From: Paraphysomonas bandaiensis
Lineage: Eukaryota; Chrysophyceae
DNA length: 64,000 nucleotides
Direction: 5' to 3'
Assembly (NCBI GenBank): GCA_965644295.1
Contig: CBFFRP010000298.1
Coordinates: 248,001-312,000 of the forward strand
Below are positions 24,713 to 34,725 of the stretch, piece by piece (positions within the stretch are counted from its first letter, which is position 1; each line of letters opens with the position of its first letter). The notes below the pieces were generated by a model that worked only from the letters and a program-made list of their open reading frames with translations, did no database searches and was not told where the DNA came from. Made by a program: the position numbers and the translations under genes.

Positions 24713-25485
24713 CATTAATTATCTAGAAGGGTTGATTTTTGGGCGTCTAACTGTCTAGAGTTTTGGGTGTGTTGTAAAGCATTACTAACGAGCCTAAAGT
24801 TGATAAGAAAGATAGTGTTACTAACCAGACTTGTGTGATAATTGGCTATTATTATTAACACGTTTTATCTGTGATAATAATAACTTGCCGTACAACCTAC
24901 AGTCAAATATTCCAGACTACACTTACTACACTTTGGCATCAATGCTACACTACACTAAGATACCATACATATATCCTACCCGGAATCACACACCATACGT
25001 ATAATAATCTTGTATACCGCTATCAAACTGTATCGCGACCGCGTCAAAAACGTTGACAATGGAAACGCTCAAGGGTGCTACGATTACTAGGTGTCCGCAG
25101 ACGACCCGAGACTGGACCACCGCCCACCGCACACATGAACCCCACCACTCATACACACAGGAACACATCACCGGCCCGCACGAAACCTTCAGGCCCTCGA
25201 CAGCGACGCCGTCTCCGGCAACTCTACCTATGCCTGAGGCCCAAACGGTGTACTGAGACAACGCCACATTCCATCTCTCCGCCCACCTCTCAGCACACAC
25301 ATCTAGCAATATTAAAGATCTGATTATTACATGAGAGAACTTATGGCATTTCTTATCTATTACTCTAGACTAGTGGTAACACAGATTACGAAGTGCTCAG
25401 TTGTCTCGGGACATTGCTGCAAGCACCTTGGTGTAACCATCCCTAACACATCTAGCACTCGGTACACTCAGGACCTTAATACATA
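24713..25485. other. Intergenic, with a GC-richer coding-like patch and a 60-bp repeat shared with 52534
   Basis: About 25030-25260 is GC-richer and open in several frames (about 65-80 codons) without a recognisable product; it may be a mobile-element remnant. At 25315-25378 a block starting AAAGATCTGATTATTACATG is nearly repeated at 52534-52592. Confidence 0.4.
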
Positions 25486-25489
25486 ACCC

Positions 25490-25790
25490 TGTACCTCAGA
25501 GCCTGGTGGAATCACATCCCAAGGGGAGACCCCTGATAACACGCGCCAGTGAGTCCTAGGACACACGATCAGGGCGAAACTCACAATCAACATTAAGAAC
25601 GGAAGTGGCCGCACCTTTGTGCTTGCGGCGACGCACAAGCAGCTTCTGTAGCGCTAAATAGTAGGAATTTGTGCGGATTACAGTAGTTATGGGTAGCGGT
25701 CTAAATAGTATGTCTAGCATTCAACTAGTCACTACATTGGTGCAGGTTCTTAACGCCTATTGCTAAATAATAAGACTTTCAATATATCAA
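25490..25790 (+). mobile_element. Dispersed repeat family B (copy 1)
   Basis: About 300 bp starting CTCAGAGCCTGGTGGAAT and ending TAATAAGACTTTCAATATA. It contains CTTGCGGCGACGCACAAGCA followed by AGCGCTAAATAGTAGG. A close copy lies inverted at 43215-43518, a part copy at 52020-52215 and a diverged part at 29205-29335. No coding potential is seen; probably a non-autonomous element or solo terminal repeat. Confidence 0.7.
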
Positions 25791-27623
25791 ACTGTAGCTG
25801 TACACACTACAATGGGCGCTGTGTATACGTATGTACGTATGTACTACATTCGTACACACCTATCGTATATTTTAGTACACGGCTGTATGATATCACGCCA
25901 AGCTTTCACTCCAATGACAGCCAACCTCCTATATGAAGATGACAAAAGACTGTGATATTGTAGTAATGTGATTGTTGCAACACCTTAATAAGCAACACCA
26001 ATATTTTCTCCACAAGTCGTATCTTCGCATATATTTTTCCTACTCATGCTGTAGTAGTATTGTAGATTCTGTATTTCATTGCTACGCAGAATACAGGATA
26101 TCTACGAACGATTGACAACAACAAGCTATATGTATGCACGTGGGAGTTGGTTGTAATAATCCTACTCAATGAGCATATAACAACATACTACAACAAGCAA
26201 GTCTACTTAGCATGATGCCACTGTATTCACTTTATGCATATGCTTCTCCGGTAAAGTATAGTCATATTTTTCATGTAAATCAAAGGATTTGAAATATTTC
26301 AATAATAGATTAGAGTATATCCGGTCACGACATGATTCATTCTCGATGTTTTGTACGATGACCTTGGTTCCTACGCTCTTTGACGAAATAATATTAGATT
26401 ACAACATGCTTCGTGATATATTGAATTGAGGCGCTTGGCACTTTCAGTAGTGTGTGTGTTTCCATCCGCGGTTTGTGTCCATGGTTCGAGTTCAGATAGC
26501 ACCCACCGAACCCATACCAGTTCGTTTATTCAACTACATACGGATTGATACACACTCTGCACTGATAACGTGGCATGCCTTAGCTGTCCCTCTGTAGTGA
26601 ATACCATATAACCTGAAATAAAAAATTGAGAACTTAGTGAACAGCACAATATTATAGTGTAAATAATATAAATGTAACCACCGAAACTGTTTTTTTCTGA
26701 CGAAAACCAATAAAGTTATCAATATAGAAGTACCTTGTATAAAGATCCTTTAAACTTGAAGAAATTATGTAAATACAGTCGTCGTGATATGAATGTACTA
26801 TCACTATAAACAAGTGTATGATGGACAGATATAACATATCTCTTTTATCGATCAGAAGTCCTACAATGTCCTACCTATTGAAGACAACCGACGAGATCCG
26901 CTCAGGCATATATCTTTGTTCCACTGGAACACGAACTCAAGCAATATTCAAATGCAACACTCAATAAACTATTCAACTCATTGTCGTGATATTGATTGCA
27001 ATATCTTTCATTGTCACAGTCTACCTCACCGCAAGGGTCAATGTACTACATAGTCAACTACACTATGAGCATTGAAAGCATTGCAAGCATTAGAGTGGCG
27101 CTATCCGCACATATGAAACTCTGATTGCACATATTCTCAATCAAGCAGATGATAAACTGTATGGTGTTCTGAACTAAACTAGAGCCATGCTGACTTGTCA
27201 ACACTGATGATGGCCCTGTACAGCAGTGACAGTGTGTGTATAGACATGTATATGGCTCATGATATGAGGATACATGCCTGTATATAGCGTATACTGTACA
27301 CTGCAGGCCCTACATGTATTCCGGTACAATGGTAGGAATCCTACATGAATATGTATGTGTGTAGGCTAGTGACGAGTGTAGGCACTTGTACTAGTATGTG
27401 TGTAGGCACTAGTATGGATATGGCTCGATAGAATTCTAGCAGAGCGAGTTGTTTTTATTGTGATGGATGATCGTATCTAGCCTATACCGCATACAGATAT
27501 CTACATACCATACCACACCACACTCCTCCCAATATTAACACTACTCACATCTGTTTACACCATAACAAGAGTATATTGAACTGCTTATCAATCCAACGAT
27601 CCACTCACTGTGACTATTAAGAT
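25791..27623. other. Intergenic, including probable 5' region of the gene at 27624
   Basis: No gene is supported. From about 27200 to 27420 the sequence has GTACAGCAGTGACAGTG and many TGTATATAG/GTGTAGGC short repeats, like the motif-rich 5' regions elsewhere in the window. Confidence 0.4.
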
Positions 27624-28586
27624 ATGAGCACGCCTCTACCTGAAGATGACTTCCTAAACCACATCCCCATAGACTTCATAGCCGGTGACCTATCACCCCT
27701 CTACGACCCTGAGTGTTTTCACATAGACTCTGCTTCATCCAGCAGTAGTGATGGATTAGATATTTTCTCTGTACCACTTGATTCTAACAGCACTACACAG
27801 CAGAAGAGACCGTCAGATACTAACAACAATCCAAAAAAGAAAAAGAAAAAGAGTATTGTGAATTTAGAGTCGATCGATCGCAGTGTATATATCGATCACG
27901 TATGTAATTATTTTGAGAATCTTCCTGAAGATATCAAAAATAAAGAATGGACAGAAGAGATTCTCTTTAAGTCAGAGCAAGGAAGAATTTACCTCAGAAG
28001 AGATGATGATGTGAAAAGAGTGACGATAGATTCGATTCCGTCGGGTATTCTTCCACGTAATTCCCGCGTAGACTTCTCCGATTCAAACTCTGAAAAAGCA
28101 CTTGGAGGATGGAAGGAAAGGTATACAGATATTATTAAAGCGTTATGCAGACCATCTGAATTTAAAAAAGTAAGAGTGAAGCACGAGCGCTATAGTATTG
28201 ACGAGCTTAAACAGCGTGGCGGACTTTTCCAATCATTGCTTGCAATTTTGACCGAGGCACTACAGGAGTTGCGAGATAGGAATCTTGAGAGAATGAACGA
28301 CACAGTTGATTATTACGACGGAAAAACAATATTTGATATTATTAAAGAAGTCGGTTATGAGGATAAGCTACCTGCAGGGATCGAATTGGTTCGCAGGATT
28401 AAGAGAGATATTAAAACTGCGATATGTGAATATATGGGAATATCACGAGACGATTTCAGACGTAACCGCCGTTGGAAACGACCCAGCTTCTCAGAGTTTG
28501 CATTCCCTTTGTACAGGGAGTGTGAATGGGCGATTGCTGAGAGAGAAATACGCGTTCGCGTGAAAGAAAAATTTGGTATCGAATAG
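27624..28586 (+). CDS. Unknown intronless nuclear-type protein
   Basis: A 320-residue single-exon frame from ATG 27624 to TAG 28586. I do not recognise the family. Residues 1-60 are acidic and Ser-rich; a basic run (NNPKKKKKKS, about residues 67-77) looks like a nuclear localisation signal. The rest is a charged, mostly helical-looking domain with LFQSLLAILTEALQELRDRN and DDFRRNRRWKRPSFSEFAFP as the most distinctive parts. Basic residues dominate the C-terminal half, so nucleic-acid binding is possible. The lack of introns and the flanking repeats differ from most genes here and could mean a recent acquisition, a retrogene or a domesticated mobile-element protein. Confidence 0.7.
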   Translation: MSTPLPEDDFLNHIPIDFIAGDLSPLYDPECFHIDSASSSSSDGLDIFSVPLDSNSTTQQKRPSDTNNNPKKKKKKSIVNLESIDRSVYIDHVCNYFENLPEDIKNKEWTEEILFKSEQGRIYLRRDDDVKRVTIDSIPSGILPRNSRVDFSDSNSEKALGGWKERYTDIIKALCRPSEFKKVRVKHERYSIDELKQRGGLFQSLLAILTEALQELRDRNLERMNDTVDYYDGKTIFDIIKEVGYEDKLPAGIELVRRIKRDIKTAICEYMGISRDDFRRNRRWKRPSFSEFAFPLYRECEWAIAEREIRVRVKEKFGIE

Positions 28587-29204
28587 ACTATGTAATTGCT
28601 ATCGGTGTGAAACCTAACGACAACGAAAGGGGTTCTGAGCGATGAAGTGTGGTTGATGTTTTTTTATATGACTGTGCTGCCATTACTAATGCGTAAGTAA
28701 TGAATTGGTTGATACATGCGGCAGTATTATAGTTTCAAACGTCTAGCATCGTTGGGAAGAAAGGGAATAATTTTCTGGCGTGCTCGTCATCTTGTGTGTA
28801 GAAACTAGAGACGGATCATGTCAATAGGGAATATAAAATATGATAGGATATCAGAAAAGCCATCATGGCTGGGATGAGCTCAAGCAAAACAACTTACTAA
28901 CATATGCAAAAAACTGTAGATCGTTGATCAGTATATATCCCACCTAGAGAAGGGGATGCTACCTGGTGATTACAAAGAAATCATTCAAATACTATAGAGG
29001 CTAATTAATTGTAGAGTTACTAGTTGCATAGTTTTGATCACATTAGTCTAATGAAATGATACTTGAAAATAAAACTATAAGTATAGGAGGTAGGAGGTGA
29101 AGGAGTCTACAGATATGAGAAATCTTTTCCTTCGTTTGCTAAGAAAGACTGCTTATATTGAGCTTCTAACTGTTGTGTATTATTATGTAATTTTTAATTA
29201 ACTA
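28587..29204. other. AT-rich intergenic, no gene seen
   Basis: Downstream of the unknown gene. No supported frame or strong repeat. Confidence 0.45.
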
Positions 29205-29335
29205 AATAGTAGAATATGAGAATTTGTGCTAGTTAGTTACAGGTAGAGATCATCTAGCTTAACGATTCTTAATATAATTACTTATATAGTGTTGATTCTT
29301 GAAGCCTACTGCTAATATCAGACTTTCACAAATTG
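29205..29335 (+). repeat. Dispersed repeat family B (diverged fragment)
   Basis: Blocks AATAGTAGAATATGAG, AATTTGTGCTAGTTAGTTA, GTAGAGATCATCTAGC and GCCTACTGCTAATATCAGAC follow the order of the right end of the copies at 25490 and 52020. Confidence 0.5.
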
Positions 29336-30654
29336 ATCTTCTAACTGTTGTGGATTCAATTATTATTTATTAAACACTTTCTGTTCAAGTGGACCCTCCA
29401 GTGTTTCAATATACACAGGAATAGCGCTCTTTGTGGCCAAATTGAGCTGTGCTTCTCAGCTGTGGAAGTTACATTGTGAGTAGTGTGAAAGAGATTAAAT
29501 CCGGATTTGGAATATATTGATATTATATATATATAACTCCCCATGTGTAACTGATTTACAATAATATATTATATAACTTATTACTGTCATGTCATTGAAA
29601 ACATATTTTTTTTACATCTACTACGTAAATTATATTGCTAAAAGCATCATTTCACTGTTTACTGAGCTTAAATCAGCATTTTAAAATTTAGGACCAGGTT
29701 TTGTTTAGCTTTGACGTATGAAGAGTTTAAATTTAAACTTAAACCTTAGATTGTTGGTGTTTCCCTTTGAGCAGTATGCTGTTGAGCATTTATGGCGGGT
29801 ACATGAAATGGCGATGAAAAATCAGCCATTTAGTGTGCGACTCAAATATATAAAGAGAACCTATAATAGAAGAGTATATAAAACAACGTATTACTGATTA
29901 TTTATCGGCTTCTATACTTATCTCGTTATCTTTTTGATTTCATTCAAACAGTGTAATAACACTCTCTAGTGGCTACCAATTTGTTGTTATTGCATGAAAT
30001 TCTAAACAACAATCTGAACAATAAAATTATCTGTACCAATCAGACGGCGACTTTCTTGGGCCTGTCTACTGACATTTCTCGGGATTGGGGACTGAGCGAT
30101 AGTGTCTCTGTTTGAGGATGCAGCTACTCTTGGAGGACCTCATGATCCCCAGCAACATTAACAATCTCGAAGTGTATTGTGTATTGTTCAATATGCATTA
30201 CTTATTTTCGAGGAATTTTCAACTAGCAGGCAGCCATTTAATTTTTACTACCACCGTAGTTAACGACACAGATATAGATACCCAACTAGCATCCTACTAA
30301 ATTCGCCAGTCAAAAGTATATCCAATTATATATGCGAAGGCTTCCTGCATGCTCTCCTATAGGCCCTTCCCCTCAGCTCGAGAGGACTTTCGCACGCTCC
30401 GGCTTGAGGAAGGCTCTTTGTACCCTGATCGAGCGGATGATGGGGTCGAGTTCGTACCAGAAGCTTTGGCACCCATTGCGGCCTCTGCCCCTTCTCGAGG
30501 GGTAGCCAAAGAGATACCATGTGCTTCAGTGTACTCGGATATAATGCTGTCCGCACAAACATGAGAGCAAGAAAAGTAATAGCGAAAAAGTTGAGTAATT
30601 TCAGTCTCGCATAAAAAACTCAAAATGCAAGTCGGAGCTGTAATACTCTAAGTC
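29336..30654. other. Intergenic with a GC-rich coding-like island at 30340-30520
   Basis: Most of it is AT-rich and empty. About 180 bp at 30340-30520 is clearly GC-richer, with frames of 70-88 codons on both strands, such as the plus-strand LRLEEGSLYPDRADDGVEF. No family is recognised; it may be an element remnant. Confidence 0.35.
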
Positions 30655-31636
30655 TTACCTAGATATATTAAGAGTGAGGATAGAGAGTGTTTGCGGCTTC
30701 TTCGCCACCAAGCTCTTGTACCTAAATATAATACGATTCGTCAGTATTCGATGACACATACATACGAAAATTCCTTTTTCTCTCAACAACTCACACAAAC
30801 TATGCTGCACACCACACTCCCACACATTTCCATAAAAAATATTTCGTAATAATGCGGTTTCGTTCAGGTATGATGTTAATTTGACTTCTGGGGGTACTTA
30901 CTCTTCAAAGCTAATATAATTTTCTCTGGATGGCTGGATCTCATTGAGAGTTCCTCGAACTACCTTCTCAATGTCATCACTGGACATGACGATCTCATGC
31001 TCTCTCATTGTGGCCGCAACCATGGTGGCTAATTCTTCTTTGCTGATGAGACCATCATCATCGGTGTCGTAGATATTGAAGGATACTGTATATAGAGGGG
31101 TTAAATCTGGCAGGGTTTACGGGCACGTGTACATTTGGATACAGTTGTATATCAAGAATAGTACGCAATGACGAATATTGACTAATACTCAAACATGTAA
31201 TATGAACAAAACAATGTGCATTACATCTTAATTTCTCTTCTGGAGTAGCTTTATTAGACAAGGCAGACAAACAAGAAATGAATTCCGAGAAATTAATCAT
31301 TTCATCGTGATTGGTATCGAATACTCGAAATATTCTGTCCAGTAGTACCGAATCGCGAAAAAGCATGGCTGTTTGAAATTCTCTGGGTATACAACATCAC
31401 ATTAAGAGAGATCAAAGATATATGTTTACGTTCTATCAATTATGCCGTCGTCTTCTTCCGTTGAGCTGATTTCTTTAAAATGAAACCACAGGGCTCTAAT
31501 TTCTTGAGCTGTAACTGTAATAGACATTACAGAGAAAGAATTAAGAGGAAATTATTTGATACTTACAGTGCGTTGACTGCACATAGGCAGCAATTTCATC
31601 TCTGCGTAAACTACAAACCGTAAATTTATTTCCCAT
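30655..31636 (-). CDS. Calcineurin B-like (CBL) EF-hand calcium sensor, N-myristoylated
   Basis: Five exons, 31567-31636, 31430-31514, 31225-31382, 30902-31085 and 30655-30721, sum to 564 nt (187 residues). The N-terminus MGNKFTVC fits N-myristoylation (Gly2, Thr6) with a nearby cysteine for palmitoylation. Family blocks run across the junctions: STHFTAQEIRALWFHFKEIS, DGIIDRTEFQTAML, IFRVFDTNHDEMINFSEF (EF-hand), IYDTDDDGLISKEELATMV (EF-hand) and EEYKSLVAKKPQTLSILTL at the C-terminus. The order and the last block fit plant CBL better than calcineurin B. A partner kinase is not in the window. Divergent from the gene at 32262. Confidence 0.88.
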
Positions 31637-32261
31637 AATATCTTTCAATTATAAACGATTGTAGTATAAATCTGGCTGGTGATTATCAACGGTACAGCCG
31701 AGGAAAAATCACTAGCAAAGAAAATGGATAATATAATATTGACGGGTGAAGTAGTGTGTAATCCAGTGTTGTGATCATCTCTCTATTGTGTGTATGTATA
31801 TACATGTATAGTGTGTAAAATCATACGTTTTATGGATGTTGTTTTTTTCCATACTCTGTGCTACATATACACTGTATATCTATATAATATATATCTGTAT
31901 ATGGTATACAGTAGCCGTATATATAGAGAGAGTTGGAAATCTCGATATCATTTTCAGTTTTTGTTGCTTAAATAATATCCGTTACTCTAACTCATGGCTT
32001 ATTTTCAGTTTTGTCGATTCATGATATGATTTTTTTGCGTAAAATTTCACAATTAAGAATGAAAGAGCCGTTTGGCCGTTTCTTACAGTTGATATTATGT
32101 ACACTGTACATATACACACATCTCGGATTCTTAATCATATATATATATATATATATTAGGACTAGGACTGTTTCTTATAAATATTCATAGTGTGATATTA
32201 ATTGAATTAAGAGTTTTCACACTGTCAATTGAGATAGTGCATTAAAGTATATTCTTAAAGA
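31637..32261. promoter_or_regulatory. Divergent promoter region of CBL and CFAP97 genes
   Basis: A 625-bp spacer rich in GTATATAC/TGTACA palindromes at about 31785-31925 and 32095-32120, with an alternating AT tract at about 32136-32156. CTGCTG cores are absent, unlike the other divergent spacers. Confidence 0.4.
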
Positions 32262-32991
32262 ATGCCGGAGAAAAGATGGAAAAAGAAAATGATGGAAAGG
32301 GGATACGACAGTCATGTACAGAGAGTACGTATAACTGCGGCACAGAAGTCTTGTTTCCAATTATCTTGTTTTTGTTCTATAGATAGCTGAGATTAAGAGC
32401 TCTGTCGATTCAACAGCTCCCAGAAGTAAACCTCCTAGTAAAAAGAAAGAAATTGACAGGGTAAAGTGTAATTAATCGTTGATCTCGTTGTGTAACACTT
32501 TAACATGAGCAGCGCCGACGATGTCAAGCAATTGAGCAAGACAATAGACTTTTATTAGAGAGGCTGGCGAAAATAATGAGAAAGAAGACTATTGACAACG
32601 AGAATAAGCATGCCAAATTTGGCAAATCTTTAACTCAAACGCACAGGCGGTTAGAATTGCAGCGTATTACTCAAGAAAATCAGCGTCTGTTGAAGAGAAT
32701 ACAGGAGACTGAACCCATTTACAACCATCTTAACTGGGAAGTATGTATTTCACTTATTTGTTGAACAGTGAGTAACGCTCGATTTAGGAGGATGCTAAGA
32801 AGAGGTCCATGTACATGAAAAACATGTCTGACTTTCAGGAGTACGTACCACCAGCTCGGACAGTAACATCCCTATTCCGAAATAGATCCGCATCGACGAG
32901 GCGTATTGCGCCTGAGTTAACGCCAGCCAAGGAAAGACCAGTTTCTGCGCCAAGGCGACGGATGTCTAACAATCAACAGCATTGTAATTAG
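32262..32991 (+). CDS. CFAP97/Hemingway-domain ciliary protein
   Basis: Four exons, 32262-32324, 32383-32460, 32513-32740 and 32788-32991, sum to 573 nt (190 residues), close to the short CFAP97D-type proteins. The conserved domain sits on exon 3: QDNRLLLERLAKIM, then KSLTQTHRRLELQRI and TQENQRLLKRIQETEPIY. This is the CFAP97/KIAA1430 (Hemingway) pattern found in axonemal proteins of flagellated eukaryotes. The N-terminus is strongly basic (MPEKRWKKKMMERGY) and the tail Arg/Pro/Ser-rich. It implies that the host builds a flagellum or cilium. Confidence 0.85.
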
Positions 32992-33464
32992 CTATGTGAA
33001 CTAACAGATGACTTAGTTTATATTATATGGTGTTGGAGTGTATTGATGTAAATAAATTTAATTTATATAGAGAGTAACAGGATATTAATAGTATTACTGC
33101 AAATATGACTTTTAAAATTGTTGAGTTTTTAATGTTTTAACTGTTTTAACTCACTCCATTTTCCTTGTGCGTAAACATTTTGACAATCATTCAACACTGC
33201 AATATAATATATTGTATTAGATAGCACTTTGCTTTTTTTAACACGGTGGGACTGATCACACTGCCGCAGAATTATTATGTGACTTTTTAGAAGCACAGGA
33301 AGACATATATCTAGGCGAGGATCAGAAATCATCAGCGGTGGTTATTAGAAAAAAGTCGGAGGTCGGAGTCATACGTTCAGTGGTTTTAGGTGGTTGCGTA
33401 TTCGTCAGTTATGTCTTATGGTGTGAAGAGCTTATCTACAGCTTTAAATTGAGAGGGAGTGTTT
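32992..33464. other. AT-rich intergenic, no gene seen
   Basis: Between CFAP97 and the repeat block. No supported frame. Confidence 0.4.
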
Positions 33465-34030
33465 GTTGAGTTTCGCTGTTTAAGCAATTAAAAGCTGTAA
33501 TTCTAAGGTATTGGAAATATGATCCTTAGTCGAAGAACACAGTAGTACTTATATGAGAACTAACAGTATGATAGCTACTGTAGTAATATAGCTGAATAAT
33601 AATATTGATAATACAACGTAGTGACGATGTAAGATCGTATGAGAAATGATTGGTCGCAGAGATAACATGAAATAGATGAATGAGAAGATATATTGTTTAT
33701 AATAGTTTAAACAAGATTAATGAGGGAATACACGTCCAGTTAATTTAGAACATCATCCAATTCTGTCATAACTTGACAGTGTTGAGTTTTGCTGTTTGAG
33801 AGCAATTGAAAGCTGTTGTTCAAAGATATTTGAATTATGACTGTTAAAGGAAGAATACAGAAGTGGTTAACTGAAATATGAGCTAATTGCAATCGTAGTA
33901 ATGAAACGAAAATATATTGACCATTGACCGTATAAAATCGTGATATCTAAGATTCTATAGGAGTATCAACTAGTGACAAATGACTTTAGCGATTGACAGT
34001 GAATGGCAAGTGATAATGATCATAATTTTT
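33465..34030 (+). repeat. Dispersed repeat family A, two tandem copies
   Basis: Copies at about 33465-33720 and 33778-34030 both start with GAGTTT(C/T)GCTGTTT and share AGCAATT(A/G)AAAGCTGT and GATCGTATGAGA-like blocks with 18175-18420. The LTR retrotransposon begins 20 bp after the second copy. Confidence 0.6.
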
Positions 34031-34048
34031 TATGTTACTTCGTGTATC

Positions 34049-34052
34049 TAAC
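34049..34052. repeat. Target-site duplication TAAC (left)
   Basis: TAAC directly before the left LTR matches TAAC at 38634-38637 after the right LTR. A 5-bp TAACT reading is also possible if the LTR starts one base later. Confidence 0.75.
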
Positions 34053-34635
34053 TGTAACGACTACGGGTGATTGAGCCTCGCTTTCATGACTAACATTGCT
34101 GGTCTTATCATCCCTGTCCATGTGCACAGGTGATGTGGGGTAGGATAGTCTTCTCACAACACTCTTCACTTAACTTCCTCTTCTTACTCTTTACTTCGCT
34201 ACTTCTTAACTTTCAACTCAACTACAATATCAACTTTCACTATTATATCTAAAACTCCATATCCTTCTACCTATATCCCCATAGTTAATTCTAGAAGTGG
34301 TTTCCCAGCCATAAATAGCTAGTTTTCTACTTCCAGAAATAATCATATAGAAATCCCTTAACATCCTGCTATCTACTCTTATATCATCCTACAGAATACC
34401 TACGTATACCATCATAATACTGTACGGGTTATCATGAACGTCCGTTACATCCGTATGTACGGGTAGTTCCGGTACACTCCAACCCTATATCTGGCCTTAA
34501 TACTCGTATCTTCTAATCTAATCATAACTACCATCTACATCTCATCTCATACTACAACCTACATCACTTCATCTTATTCTTCAGCCATAACAACCTCCTA
34601 AATCACCCATACTTGTCATACCCAATTTTGCTACA
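34053..34635 (-). repeat. 3' LTR of the Gag-protease element
   Basis: TG...CA ends; nearly identical to 38053-38633. It also carries a copy of the first codons of the Gag frame. Confidence 0.92.
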
Positions 34636-34644
34636 CTTCCCCCT
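34636..34644 (-). other. Polypurine tract
   Basis: Minus-strand AGGGGGAAG abuts the 3' LTR, the expected primer site for plus-strand DNA synthesis. Confidence 0.75.
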
Positions 34645-34725
34645 AATCCAAGACCTGAATAGGTCCAACAACATAACGATTTGGCTTCATATTGACCACA
34701 TGAACTCTCACAGATTCATCCTGTA

